Of a stretch of DNA of 64,000 bases, positions 11,516 to 23,625 are shown in pieces. Location of the stretch: the NCBI RefSeq assembly GCF_027244095.1, contig NC_069658.1, forward strand, positions 267,042,687-267,106,686, given 5' to 3'. Source of the DNA: Hemicordylus capensis (Eukaryota; Chordata; Lepidosauria; Squamata; Cordylidae). How positions within the stretch are numbered: position 1 is the stretch's first letter; every line of letters starts with the position of its first letter. The notes below the pieces were generated by a model. That model did not search any database. It was not told the origin of the DNA and was given only the letters and a program-made list of their open reading frames with translations. The position numbers and the translations under genes are program-made.

Positions 11516-11924
11516 TTGCTCTGAGACAAAGGCATCTGCTACAGTTACAAATGAATGAAATGAAAAAATACCCCCTACTCTTACCTTTATTTTATTTATT
11601 ATTTATTTAATTTATTTTTATTTAACATATTTATACCCCGCCCCTTGAGTGCACTACTGCTCGGGGAGGCTCACAACTGCTTGGGGATGGCCCCAAGCAC
11701 TACTGCTCGGGTCGGCTCTCTTCCCCAAGCTAAACACCCCTAGCTCCTTCAACAGTCCTCATAGGACTTTCCAGACTCCTCATCATCTCTGTTGTCCTCT
11801 GTAATAAAGCATATTTGACAGTACTGTGGGAACGGAAAGGTTAATAGTTGAAGGAGGGGCTTTTACCACTAGAGGTGTCTGTGAAGAACTTCCTTGTTGC
11901 TGTTGTTTGCTTGTGTTAACTGTA

Positions 11925-12050
11925 ACATTTTTTTAGATTGCGAGCCCTTTGGGGACAGGGATCCATCTTATTTATTATTTTTTCTCTGTAAACCTGCCCC
12001 GAGCCATTTTTGGAAGGGTGGTATAGAAATCGAAGAAACAAACAAACAAA
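11925..12050 (+). mobile_element. L2-type LINE 3' end
   Basis: TTAGATTGCGAGCCCTTTGG, CAGGGATCCATCTTATTTAT, CCATTTTTGGAAGGGTGGTA and a short AAACAAAC tail. Confidence 0.68.
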
Positions 12051-12919
12051 CATGGCTGATTGCACCTGAAGCTCTTGATTCTGAATATGTTATGCCAGAC
12101 AATAAAACCAATTTGCCTTCCTGAGAAGAAACGAGACCTATTCTATTTTTTCAAGATCAGGGGTACTATGAGGACAACAGCACCCACCTCTGAACAACTT
12201 CCAGTCTCTCAATGCCCCTTCTTAGCCACTCCCTTTGTTCTCCCCAGGTTCAGCACTTGTCTCTGCAGACAAGCGCTGAACCTGTGAAGATAACCAGGTG
12301 TGGTAATTAATACAGAGCATATCAGCATGAGGGGTGTGGCTAAATGGTGTGCTTCTCCTGTTTCCCTTGTACCTGAGTACACTGTACCCATCTGAAGGGC
12401 CACTGAGGGCCAGTGTTGCTGATAAGGTTTCCAGGCCACAGAACATGTGTGTGTAAGCCTGTCATACAACACACTTTTGTAGGAATGAGTCCCACTGAAC
12501 TGGGGGAGACTTACTTCTGAGTAGATATGCATAGTATTGTGTTGTAAATGAGCTAGGTGTCTGGTCTTCAGAGTGCACAGAAGAACTGACACTAGATCCG
12601 AGGGACAGGGTCCAAAGGGCACTTCTCACTCATGTATAATTAATATATATGCTGCCATCATCTTGCTATAAATACAAGCCAGCCAGGCAGCAACCTAAGG
12701 AGTGAAGACAAAAAGACCTAAAGAAGCTAAAGGACTGCAATCAATCCTCCAGCTTTTCAAAACAAAGACTTTAAATGGGGGAAGGAACAAGGAGAAGGAG
12801 CCCATGTTACAATTTGTACAGAGACCAGATAAATTATGTTTGGGTACTATAGGCAGTGAGATTTATGTTCAGTCAACAGTACAGGGTTGTACTGCAACAG
12901 TTGTTATGCGATGAGGACA

Positions 12920-13080
12920 AAGTTTAGTAGTAGAGCACCTCTTTTGCATGCAAAAGGTCTCAGGTTCAATCTCTGGCATTTTCAGGTAGGGCTGGGAGAG
13001 GTCCCCCTGTCTGAAACTGTAGAGCATTTCTGCCAGTCAGTGTGAGGACACTACTGAGCTAGATAGACTAGTGGCATGGG
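12920..13080 (+). mobile_element. tRNA-derived SINE without the 5S head
   Basis: TAGTAGTAGAGCACCTCTTT (A box region) and GGTCTCAGGTTCAATCTCTG (B box) are spaced as in tRNA. The tail GTGAGGACACTACTGAGCTA matches the composite SINE family. Related copies are at 22165-22358 and 25180-25375. Confidence 0.65.
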
Positions 13081-13596
13081 TATGAGGTGGTGGTGGGGAG
13101 TTAAGCCACTCCCATTGAATTCAGTGGGGCCTAGTCCCAGGTATGTGGGTATAGGATTGCAGCCTTTGCCCCCCACCCCCTGCTGGGGGAAAAATCCCAC
13201 AAACACCCATGTTTAGGGGGTTACTAGCAAGGTTGCAGTGGGCGCTGGGACAAAATGTGAAGATGGGCCCCTCCCCCTGCCGCCTTCTTCAGAGGGTTGC
13301 AAGAGGGAGAGCCAAGAGCAAGTTGTCACCCAACTAGTAGGGCCCCACTCCCAAAGGGGCTGAGGAACATCCCCACCACCACCTACAGTTCTATTCACCT
13401 GCAGCTATGCCCCTGGCCAGTGCTCTGACTCAGTACAAGGCAGCTTCATCAGCTTTCATGTGAGCTTTTATGTGCAAGAGCTTACTTAGGAAGCACAGCA
13501 GTGAGAATTACAGACGACAGAAAAAATAAACAATATGGTTTATGCAATACTAATACTAATAAATATAGAGATACACATATCAAGTATTATATAAAT

Positions 13597-13597
<1 letters not shown>

Positions 13598-13663
<66 letters not shown>
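13598..13663. repeat. (GATA)n microsatellite
   Basis: About 16 GATA units; the minus strand reads as a spurious LSIY-repeat frame. Confidence 0.95.
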
Positions 13664-13749
13664 TCTACCTCTGAAGTGCTACAATCTTTTACAAATATTT
13701 TTAGCATTATAGATTGAAGTCTAGTTCTCAATCTGGCATGGTCACCAAC

Positions 13750-13893
13750 TCTGCAGTCTGCACAACTTCAGCTCTCTTGCAGACGTTGGACTACAGCTCC
13801 CATCATCCCTGACTTCTGGCAACTGTGAATGGGGATTATGGGAGTTGTATTCCAACAGTGGCAGGTGGGCCAAAGTTGTGCAGCTCTGGTCTA
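13750..13893. mobile_element. Palindromic hAT MITE relic
   Basis: Inverted arms GCACAACTTCAGCTCTC..ACTACAGCTCCCATCATCC and GGATTATGGGAGTTGTATTCC..GGCCAAAGTTGTGCAG match the family. Outer limits are approximate. Confidence 0.65.
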
Positions 13894-15006
13894 CACAAAC
13901 AGCATAAAAGAGGTAACTATCCAGGATCCAGGCAAAGTTAGTTATGACTAAGTCCCATTAAAATTAAAACTAATGGGACTTAAGTTTGTCATGTCTTATT
14001 TATTTCAAAGGTGCTTAGTCTTGACTAAGACTACGTCGGGATCCCTGCCCTCTGCGTTTGGAATTTACCACTGCAGGTGGGGACTTGTGTGACGGAATAC
14101 TCCTCCCTATTTTACATATATTTATATATACACATACAAACACTCACATAGACAACTAGTGTGTCAAGGAGAAAGCCAAGCTGGAACACTTCTCCGTGAT
14201 TAAAAGAAAAAAGTGTAGGGAACTATTTTATATTTTATGTAATGTAACATATATATTACACCTGCAAATTCTCTGTGGTACCATCCAGAAATAGAATTGC
14301 TATCTTATCTGTAATAGGCCTGACATGGCTAGTCTTCTGGACCAAGGGAAACCACCTTTCAGATTTCTCTTCCTTCAGGCCCCGTCATGGTGACTTGCTC
14401 AGGCCCATGTTAATATAGTCACCAAAGCCTGACCTGAAAGACAGGAGACAGGTTCTATTTCTGGCTTTGCTACTGATATGCTGAGAGACCTTGGAAAGGT
14501 CACCTTAAAAATGATCAGAGGAGAAGTTATGTGTGTGATTTTTTTGCATGAGTAGGTTTGTTTTTATATATATATAAAAGCCTGACGTGGATTAGAGTTT
14601 ATCTCAGTGCTAAAGTGTATGTGTGTGTGTTGCTTTTTTTACAATTGCAAATTCATTCCTATCTGGGGTTTGACTTGTGGCATCACAGGGAAAGAAGAGG
14701 GCAGTGTTGAAGTTATCCATCCTTGTATTAGCATTGCTTCTCACCACCCTGCTTTCCTTTTGTCCATGCTGGGAGCCTGTGATTTGCCATTAGGAGCACC
14801 CAGGCATAAACAGGCACTTGATGCCACAGAAAAAGACTGGACCTCAGAAACTTGATCAGGCAGCCTGTTGTGCAAAGCTAGGGTGAAGGAACCACCTAAA
14901 AACAGGAGGCTCCCTGCTGCAGAGTCGTGGGTGTCTTTCAGGAAGCCTGAGTTCCCGGCAGACAAAATAAATGCTAATATGCTAAAAGGCAAGTGAGGCC
15001 ACCGAG

Positions 15007-15270
15007 ACATAGGAACATAGGAAAACATAGGAACATAGGAAACTGCCATATACTGAGTCAGACCATTGGTCTATCTAGCTCAGTATTGTCTTCACAGACT
15101 GGCAGCAGCTTCTCCAAGGTTGCAGGCAGGAATCTCTCTCAGCCCTATCTTGGCAACGTACTGTATGCTTTGGTAGTTTGTTGGTTCAATAAAAAAATCT
15201 TGTCCTATTAAAATAAAAATCTTGTCCTATCTTGGAGAAGCCAGGGAGGGAACTTGAAACCTGCAGCCTG
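15007..15270 (-). mobile_element. Composite SINE, internally disrupted
   Basis: The reverse complement matches the 5S/tRNA composite SINE tail and body (AACTGCCATATACTGAGTCA, CAGGCAGGAATCTCTCTCAG). About 80 bp of A/T-rich DNA with a CTTGTCCTAT duplication (about 15155-15235) interrupts it, and it lacks the 5S head. Confidence 0.62.
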
Positions 15271-15345
15271 TTCAGACACCTCAGAATGCAATCAAGGCTA
15301 GGAACCTAAAACTAGGTATGCAGATTATGGACAATAAGAGTTCTT

Positions 15346-16028
15346 GTTCCGGCCGCCCTCTGACTGGACACTATGCATGCCCTTTTCAAGCTCCATTATC
15401 CCAAACTGGAGTTTGAACTAAGAGTTTTCCTGCCTATGGGGACTTTAAACACAACAAAATCCTATAAAAGGCACTGCCTCCCCTAATCAGTTGTTCAGTT
15501 GCTCTGTTCCCCCAGGATGAAGATTCCTGAGAAGTAGCAGCAAGGCCTGCTGCCACTGGAGGTATATGAGTTGTTAAATCTCTGCTCCAAATAATCACCC
15601 AGCCAAGAGCCTGCTCCTGCTTTCACTGCCTTTTCCTTTCTTGAGCTGAAATCACTGGGCTGCTGAGCCCCAAGTCGGAACCCTGGGTTGTGTTGTGGGA
15701 TCCAGAATCACTACGCTGAATCACTAGCTTTGAGTGCACCTTGCATGGCACAGCTGGATTGCCCTAGTCACCCTCAGCAGTCTGAGTCCTTGAGTTTCTC
15801 TACTATGTGTTCGACTTACATAGGAGCTTTCTTGTGCTTTGAGTGCCCCAAGACTCCCTGAGAACAAATCCTAGAGAGAATCCCTGAGTGGAACCCCCAG
15901 CCTTTGAGGCGGAGTCTTTGCCAAAGCAAGCCTGCCACAGGCTAACTTCTTGTGCTTGACTGTCTGGGGAACTCAGTGCTCCCCTTGCTTGCTGCGGGTT
16001 CACATAAAGCAACAGTCTTTACTAAGCA
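15346..16028 (+). mobile_element. Possible solo-LTR-like fossil
   Basis: Starts TGTTCCGGCCGCCC, has a TATA box (CCTATAAAAGGC at about 15462) and a CATAAA signal near 16002, and ends ..TTTACTAAGCA. No internal genes and no partner LTR are seen; ends are uncertain. Confidence 0.3.
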
Positions 16029-17249
16029 AAGGTAATTGAACATTCTCTCCCCCCACCCCTTTTGCCTGCATAGCTGTCATTCCCCTGCTCCCCCTCGCTT
16101 TTTGTGTAGTCTCAGAGAACTGTGTGAATTCCTTGTGCTACCCAGGTTGCCAAATATTTTCATTGCCGTTGTGCTTCTGTTATACACATACATTTTACTC
16201 CTTTGTTTCACAAGGATGCTCACAGTTATAGCAGGCAAAAGGAGGGAGGAAGTCCCACTGCCCTGCTGTCAATCACTCCCTCTCACTGACAATCACAGTT
16301 ATGGCACCTTTTATCAGAAGGGGGCGGCACCATAAGCGATAAGCAATCACAGCAAATCTGTGAACTGCAACCTGGATCGCTGCAGTCACACTTAGGTGCT
16401 GCTGCCGCCTCCTTCAGATGAATGGTGCTGTAACCATGATCATCAGCGCTAGGGGGGTGATTGTCAATGGGGGTGGTGGGACTTAATCCTCCCTGCTTCT
16501 CTCCCCTACCCCACCACCTAGGGTGCTCATAACATCTGAAGAAGGCTTCAGTCTCTCACTCCTCTGAAGTGCTCTAACACTGACATTTGAATGGTTTTTA
16601 GAACTAATTCCCCCAACTCTAATCAAAGTGTAGTAATCACATGTGGGTAGTGTACATGTGTCTGAGCAAGTGTGGTAAGGCAAGGTTAAAAAAAATCACA
16701 TTTTTATTTTAGATTCATTATTTTGAACCACCATAGTTCTAGATTTATACTTGCTAACATGGATTAGAATAGCAATCTATAAAGTAATAAACCTTTTGAA
16801 GCACATTTTAACCACTCTCACTGAATTCGAAAGGTTAATTACAGTGTGTTTAAAGGTCCCTAATCCGAATGAAATGATCTCAATTCAAGTATACACAAGG
16901 CTTAATTTGAGCCATGGCTAAAGACATGACAATATGCTCCAGAAGCATATGGAGTAATGAGAAAATAATTCCTTTGAGCATAGCTAACACCCACCTATCT
17001 GGGATTAGGGACAAGGTTTCCAGGTAAGAGGGTGTATATAACATACCACTGAGGCCCAGTGGCTGTCGTTTTAGAAATGAAAAAGTGTTTGCAGGGTTGA
17101 AAGTTCAAATATCCCACAGACATTGAGCAGTGGGTGATTGAGCAGGCAGCTAAGGAAAAAACAATGTACCATAATAGGCACAAAAATCATAAGTAACCAT
17201 GTCAGTCCTTTAGAAGCGGGGAGTGGCGGGGAGGGGAGTTGGACAATAC

Positions 17250-17666
17250 CTTATTATTTTACACAGTCAGACAGGTGTTATTGACTGGCTTGTTTTATCC
17301 AGACATCGAGTCCTTCCCAAGGACCTGGGATGGCTAAAATTTTATTGTCAATGTTGTTGCTGTTATAGATATCGTCGCAGAATATAGGCTGTTCCCAGTA
17401 AAGCTGCTTTTTGTAATTGGCTGGTGGTGATTTCTGTGGCCTCTATGTTGCTGAGGTGCTCTTCAAGGTCTTTTGGAACTGCACCCAGGGCGCCAATGAC
17501 CACTGGGATTATTTTGGTCTTTTTCTGCCACAGCCTTTCAATTTCAATTTGTAGATCTTTGTATTTTGTGATTTTTTCTATTTCTTTTTCTTCTATTCTG
17601 CTATCCCCTGGTATTGCTATGTCAATTATTTTGACTTGTTTTTCTTTATTCTCGACTACAGATATG
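17250..17666 (-). mobile_element. R4-type LINE 3' end, left arm of a head-to-head pair
   Basis: This segment is the reverse complement of 18005-18432 with roughly 95% identity by eye. Read on the minus strand it encodes the end of a LINE protein (KIIDIAIPGDRR..IPVVIGALGAVPKDLEEHL..QLQKAALLGTAYILRRYL) and a short 3' UTR ending in a TAA-type tail near 17250. The protein resembles the restriction-like endonuclease end of R4/R2-group elements. It is 5'-truncated. Confidence 0.7.
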
Positions 17667-18432
17667 GATTAATACTGGCTGCACAAGAACAGGCACTAAG
17701 AACAAATGCAATAAGAGCAAAAGTCAAAAAATCAACCACAAACAGCAAGTGCCGCCTTTGTAAAGAAGCAGATGAAACCATGGACCACCTAATCAGCTGT
17801 TGTAAAAAGATTGCACAGACTGACTACAAACAAAGGCATGACAAAGTAGCAGGGATGATACACTGGAACATCTGCAAAAAATACAAGCTACCTGTAGCCA
17901 AAAATTGGTGGGACCATAAAATTGAAAAAGTTGAAGAAAATGAAGATGTAAAAATATTATGGGACTTCCGACTACAAACAGACAAACATCTGCCACACAA
18001 TACACCAGATATCTGTAGTCAAGAAGAAAGAAAAACAAGTCAAAATAATTGACATAGCAATACCAGGGGATAGAAGAATAGAAGAAAAAGAAATAGAAAC
18101 AATCACCAAATACAAAGATCTACAAATTGAAATTGAAAGGCTGTGGCAGAAAAAGACCAAAATAATCCCAGTGGTCATTGGCGCCCTGGGTGCAGTTCCA
18201 AAAGACCTTGAAGAGCACCTCAACACCATAGGGGCCACAGAAATCACCATCAGCCAATTACAAAAAGCAGCTTTACTGGGAACAGCCTATATTCTGCGAT
18301 GATATCTATAACAACAGCAACAACATTGACAATAAAATTCTGGCATCCCACGTCCTTGGGAAGGACTCGATGTCTGGATAAAACAAGCCAGTCAATAACA
18401 CCTGTCTGACTGTGTAAAATAATAATAATAAA
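17667..18432 (+). mobile_element. R4-type LINE 3' part with zinc knuckle and endonuclease end
   Basis: Translation gives LILAAQEQALRTN..., then a CCHC knuckle (CRLCKEADETMDHLISC), the conserved WWDHK..W stretch and a PD motif (HNTPDI). After one frameshift near 18010-18020 it reads IIDIAIPGDRR..VVIGALGAVPKDLEEHL. This order (CCHC, then a PD-D endonuclease) is that of R2/R4-clade LINEs. The 3' end is an (AATAA)-like repeat at 18415-18440. It is 5'-truncated and lies head-to-head with 17250-17666. Confidence 0.72.
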
Positions 18433-18827
18433 ATAAAATTCCAAAATACCTGGAGAGAATTCAGATTTGGGAACAATACAACTACTGCCTAGCCCCTGAC
18501 TATATCATCTGGCCACTAAGATTTTCCATTCACCTCAATTTTTTCTTCCCTCCTTTCCTACTTCCCTCCACTTCTATCTCAATCTCTCTCTTCCTCTTTT
18601 AGCCTTTTTTGGGGGGCGGGGGGAGGTAGGTGGGGGGGGGACTGAGCAGTGGGGGTCCAAGGGACAAAGGGATGATGCATAGCAGTTTAGAAGATAGGGA
18701 TAGTTGGAGGCGTGGGATGGGTGACAGGATGAAATGCATTGATTTCCATTATTTGTTTCAATTAACCGCTTATGTATGTTTAATGATAAAATTAAAGAGG
18801 AGATTCAATTTAAAATGTGTGTACATA

Positions 18828-19020
18828 AGAACAGCCCTGCTGGATCAGGCCCAAGGCCCATCTAGTCCAGCATCCTGTTTCGCACAGTGGCCCACCAGAT
18901 GCCGCTGGGAGCCACAGGCAGGAGTTGAAAGGGGCATGCCCTCCCTCCTGCTGTGACTCCCCTGCAACTGGTACTCAGAGGCCAGTACTCTTAGTTCCAA
19001 TGTTCTGCCTCCCTTGTAAG
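18828..19020 (-). mobile_element. CR1-type LINE 3' end fragment
   Basis: The reverse complement matches the family at 2165-2626. It begins ACATAAGAACAGCCCTGCTG and contains GGCCCACCAGATGCCGCTGG. Confidence 0.72.
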
Positions 19021-19494
19021 GATCCTCAGCAGCCCACTCCCCCCCGCCGCCTGACCACGAGATTAACTTTGTATTTTTACACCTTTACTTAAAGTCCTTT
19101 AAATGCTTCTTCTGGCTCACAGGTCCAGAGCACTGTTATTATGGTTTCTGAAACTGACATAAGGGAGCCCCACTTGCACTCTTCTGGGTATCAGGGTTTT
19201 GACCCCAGTGACTCCAAACAGAATCCTTGTAAGTTACAACCAGCTTAGCCTCAGTTTCCCCACACCAAAGAATAAACATACATCACTGTGGAGAGTCCAA
19301 CATAGCCACCAGGTTTTCCCAGAAATATTTAGGGATTGTTGACTCTGTAGGGTCAGTGAACCTAGTTTACTAAGTTAATGTCACAATAAACTGTCACAGG
19401 GCCCCTTAGGAAAGAACAAAGATCAACACATTTGACAAGCGTAAAGACTCCAAGAGAGTTTAAAGTGATCTACAAAGCGAGGCTCACTCCTTCA

Positions 19495-19760
19495 GAACCT
19501 ATATAGCTGAATCAAACCAAAGATCCATCTAGTCCAACATTCTGTCTCTCACTGGCCCGCCAAATGCTTCCTGGAAGCTCACCAGGTAGGCATGATGGAG
19601 ATACAGTAACTGTCCCCTGTTATTGGAACCCAGCTTCAACGGCACAATCTTTCCTTTTTTTCTGGCAAGCAGAGGCAAAGTACCATTGAACATGGAGGCT
19701 CCCTCCTTCATTGCTTTGACCCTTGCTAGACCTATCCTCTGTGAATTTGTCTAATCCTTT
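19495..19760 (-). mobile_element. CR1-type LINE 3' end, diverged
   Basis: This is a more decayed copy of the same family. GATCCATCTAGTCCAACATT is recognisable, followed by matching 3' UTR segments and a GACCTATCCTCTGTGAATTT-type block. Confidence 0.6.
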
Positions 19761-20427
19761 TTAGGATTAATCATCATATTAATATGAGAGCCCTGTGTCT
19801 AGAGCCTCTAGCTATAGTTAGTACAGCAGACAGAATCCAGGGCAAACATCACTAAAGAGAAAACTAAGCCTGAAAGACAATAACGTAAATGGTATCCACG
19901 GCCAACTGTAATGCTGGAACTAGACCAGGAGCAACTGAGTCCTGCTTAAAAGCATAATCTGCTGCCATAAGTTGAAGGGATGGACACTCTGCTCTGGGCC
20001 AGCAGCTTGTTCATACGAAGAGCTCTCAGCTGTTGCCATGTGATAAGCAGCAGCTCCGGCTATTTCTGAGTCAACAGGGCTTTAGGTGCTGCTTCACTCT
20101 GTTAGCATAATATCAGTGGGCTAATTCATAATGCTAAAGATTAACCATATTGTATTAACTATCTATTATGATGAGGGCCTGTGTGATGCCCGTACAATCT
20201 GGGATGAGGGCCAGCTTGGTGTGCTTTAATTTGTAACCCTGTTGCATCCATTTCAAAGGCTCGTGATAGGTAAAATTATTTATATCAGCCATATAGAAAA
20301 TGATCAGTTAAAACAAATAGAAGCACAACACACAGAGAACAATATACTAACTTCTCACCCCCCAAAGCCAGTTCCCATTGGAAAGTTTTGTAGTGCAATA
20401 GCATAGGATTTGGTGGTCTCCAAGAGA

Positions 20428-20570
20428 AGGAAAGGTAAAATGTGCCATCAAATCAATTTCAACTCCTGGCACCCACAGAGCCCTGTGGTTTTCTTTTGGT
20501 AGAATACAGGAGGGGTTTACCATTGCCTCCTCCCTCACAGTATGAGATGATGCCTTTCAGCATCTTCCAG
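20428..20570 (-). mobile_element. tRNA-derived SINE fragment (same family as 8671-8921)
   Basis: The reverse complement contains AACCCCTCCTGTATTCTACC and CACATTTTACCTTTCC. It lacks the tRNA head. Confidence 0.68.
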
Positions 20571-21543
20571 GAGAAGAGAACTCCCCAATTGTGGAGCAGC
20601 CACTGAGAATATTTCTCTGCTGGATAGCTTTGGGGAAACCACTGGGTTGCTCCCTTTCCTGCTTGACACAGCTGTTGTCAAAGCAACCCAAGTAAGGAAC
20701 ATCAAGTACTCTGTGCCCTAAAAAGTGTTGTTGTTAGAGATGCCATTCTCTGTGTTAGAGAGCTCAGTCTTAGAGTTTGTTAAAGAGTGATTTTTTAAAA
20801 AATACTGTTTAAAGTTGTACAGTGCATCATTGGGTCAAAACAAACAGAAACGAAATGCATCACTGCAGCTTGCTTCTTTTCTTTCTTAAAACAGCAGCCG
20901 TAGGGGCCCCCTAGTCAGGATTGGGACCCCAGCACTCAGGGAAGGGGCATCCGCCCCTTTCCCCATATACCACAGTCCTGACAAAAACAGCCCTGCTGAA
21001 ACTGTTGTAAGCCCCAGAAGGGAAGCTGCCCCTTCCTGGCCTAGGGGCTTTTATCCCTAATAATCACAGAATCTTGGGGAGCTGGTTATGACCCCTCAGT
21101 GGTGAAAAGAAGAAAAGCTCCACAACTGCAGGAGTGAAGTGGACGTATTGCTTTGTCATAAGCAGGAATTAAAAGAGCTGAGGAAGGCAGATGGGAGTCA
21201 GGGCAGAGTCAGGGCTTGGTAGTCTCAGGCAGCTGCCTTCAGACCAGCACCTCCAGAAGCCCTCCATCACTGACCAATTGCCCCATTGCTACTGAGGTAC
21301 AGCTGCCCTGGGGACTTTGGGCTCCATTCAATGAGTGAGGTGGACCATGCACAGCAACATCTCTCCCCACCCCGACTCCTGCTCCCCCTCAGACTCAGCC
21401 AGAGGGCAGGAAAATAGACACATGAGTGGTGGCTGCACAGAAAAGCTGCCACTGCCCCCAAATAATTCACCACCACCACCACCACATTGCTCAGCTGTTG
21501 GAAAGAACTGAGTCTGCCACTGCACACAGCGCAGAGGCAAAGT

Positions 21544-21573
21544 GGAAGGAAGGAAGGAAGGAAGGAAGGAAGG

Positions 21574-21611
<38 letters not shown>

Positions 21612-21612
21612 A
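21544..21612. repeat. (GGAA)n-(GCAA)n compound microsatellite
   Basis: About eight GGAA units pass into about nine GCAA units. The switch suggests a point change that was then itself amplified. Confidence 0.93.
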
Positions 21613-21668
21613 GGCAGCTGCTGTTCCTCCCATGGATGGGAAGAAGTGAGGCCATTGGGGTTGCTGTA

Positions 21669-22155
21669 CAGTCATCCCTTGCCAACTGCGGTTTTCCCAA
21701 CTGAGGTTTTGAGTATCTGCGACTGGGAAATTGTGACCCGTCTCACCAACCATGACCCAAGTATCTGTAGTTTGGCTAGATTTTTTTAGTGATTTGGGTC
21801 CCCGCCCCCGCAATTTTGGGGGGTTCAGAGAGTCAACCCACTCATTCCTCTTGCTGACCCTACCAACTCCTCATGATTTAAAGTGACTTTGAGTGGTTTT
21901 GGGGGGTTCAAGCAATTTGGGGGGAGGGTTTTCAAAATTTCCCAGAGGTTCAATTTGCTCACTCCTTTTGCTTATTCTTGGTGACTTTAATGGATTTGGG
22001 GTGATTTTTGGCAACTTTAAAAATACTTCTTCTTTGATTTGTTTGGCCTGTTCACAACCTCAGTTCCGCTAACCCCGTTTCCCATTCATTTTAATTACTT
22101 GCCAGTGGTGAGGTTTTGCCAGAACAGAGCCCTCGTGGTTGGCGAGGGGTGACTG
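21669..22155. mobile_element. TA-flanked MITE with CAGTCATCCCTTGCCA termini
   Basis: Begins CAGTCATCCCTTGCCAACTG and ends TTGGCGAGGGGTGACTG, with TA on each side (21667-21668 and 22156-22157). No coding capacity. The ends fit the Tc1/mariner/pogo superfamily. A second copy's right part is at 38370-38492. Confidence 0.75.
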
Positions 22156-22164
22156 TAGTAGCAA

Positions 22165-22358
22165 GAGGGAAGGACCGTAGCTCTGTGGCAGAGCTCTTGC
22201 TTTACATGCAGAAGGTCCCAGGCGGAGTTCCTGACCTCTCCAGATAGGGCTGGGAAAGACTCCTGTCTGAAACCCTGGAGGGCAGCTGCTGGCAGTCAGT
22301 GTGGGCAATCAACTAGACTGACCCGTGGTCTCACTCAGTATAAGACAGCTGCCTGCAT
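22165..22358 (+). mobile_element. tRNA-derived SINE without the 5S head
   Basis: Head CCGTAGCTCTGTGGCAGAGC with TTGCTTTACATGCAGAAGGT, body TCTCCAGATAGGGCTGGGAA and tail CTCAGTATAAGACAGCTGCC match the family at 12920-13080. Confidence 0.65.
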
Positions 22359-23139
22359 AGGTAACCTGTGCCCAGAGAGAGAAGGCGGGGAGTGCCTTCT
22401 CTGCCTGCCTATTTGACCTCACCCTCTCTCTTGGGGGTCACACAGCTTAGAAGACTGGGCCCAATCTCCACCACCATGGGGGTCAAAGGGGCAAAGGCAG
22501 CTGTTTGTTCAAGGAGCAGCCATGACCTCCCCCCTGCTGCCTTTCTCCCTCTGATGGAGTGATAGGGATTGGGTCCAGGGAATGCACCCCTCCCAATTGT
22601 GCTGCCCAGAGATAGAGAGCCGGCAAACAAGCACAGCAAGCTGCTTCTTCCAGGAGCAGGAATGGTCCTTCTCTTGGAGAGCCCATTCCAGGACACTCAG
22701 AGGGAGTGCACACACCCTCCATTTCCACCCGCTTACTAGTCTCTTGGAAGCACAGTGAGGAGGACAGGTCTGGGGCGAGGGCAAGCAGGGGGACGGGAGG
22801 GAGCACGCCTCAGGGGTGCAGGCAGAGGGCAGAGAACCTTGAGGAGCAACTCTTCACTTAAATGGAAGGGAGGCACTTTTGGAGGGAGATATAGGTTATT
22901 TGGTGGGGGAGAGGGGAGGACTCCTCAAATGCGTGGGGGTCAGGTGGGATTCGCACCCCTGGTGGTCCATCAAGCCCATGTTACCAGGAGCTCCCCATAA
23001 CCTTCAACCAGAAGTAGCGAGGGAATCAAACTCTTTTGCCCTATAGAAGTGTGTTCTTAAGGGATACCGCTCATCTGCGCTCAGCAGCAGCCTTTCCTAT
23101 GCTGCTGCACCCTCGGACGTTCTTTTGCTCCATTTCTAT

Positions 23140-23540
23140 CACTGGCGGCTCCTTTTCGAAGAATCCGCTTCCCCAAGCAAAGAATGTCGGCCGCCGACTT
23201 GGACTAGAGCACCGGGCCGTTTTATGTTGCGAAGAAAGGGGACGATCGATTGCCAGGGAACACACGCCAAGCAGGGACGAGGGCTGACCAGCGGGCGGCG
23301 GGGGGAGAGGGAGGGGGCTGCACCGGAGCAGGGACAGGGGCAGAGCCCAGCTTGGGACGAGAGCTGGGCGTGGCCACGGCCGCGGTGGGCGGGCCTAAGT
23401 CCGTTTCCCAACGCCGTGAGGCTTTGCTTGGATTCAGGTTGCTGGCTGCTTCAGGGTCGCGAGCGAGCGTGGGTTCTGGCTGCTCGCCTTCTTCGGAACT
23501 TTCCACGCCTGTCCGGCGAACTGGGGGCGAGGTGATAGCG
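23140..23540 (+). promoter_or_regulatory. CpG-rich promoter region upstream of exon 1
   Basis: CpG density is much higher than in the surrounding DNA. A GC box (GGGCGGG) lies at 23387-23393, with further GC-rich runs at 23290-23340. No TATA box is evident near the start codon. The region is immediately upstream of exon 1, so it is the natural core promoter candidate. Confidence 0.55.
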
Positions 23541-23625
23541 ATGTCCTCGGTGCAAGTGCTTTATCCTCCCAAGATCCACCACGGCGTGCTTAGCCCGGGG
23601 TTCCCCAAAGATGAGCCGGCTCAGG
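23541..23625 (+). CDS. PIM2: PIM2-like coding exon 1 (start codon)
   Basis: The ATG is at 23541. It encodes 28 residues beginning [15 protein letters not shown] and ends in phase 1 before a strong donor (CAGG|GTAAGT). The phase joins exactly to exon 2 to give ..[14 protein letters not shown]. The exon lies at the edge of a CpG-rich block with a GC box at 23387, as expected for a first exon. The N-terminus is not conserved among PIM paralogues, so homology cannot confirm it. A weaker alternative first exon is at 27981-28074. Confidence 0.7.

Noticed and set aside
17250-18432. Twin-priming inversion of a single LINE
   Set aside because: Twin priming inverts the 5' part without copying the 3' end; here both outer ends are full 3' ends.
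21328-21813. 161-codon minus-strand frame with Leu/Ala/Cys and Pro/Ser repeats
   Set aside because: The repeats are translation of the GGAA/GCAA microsatellite.
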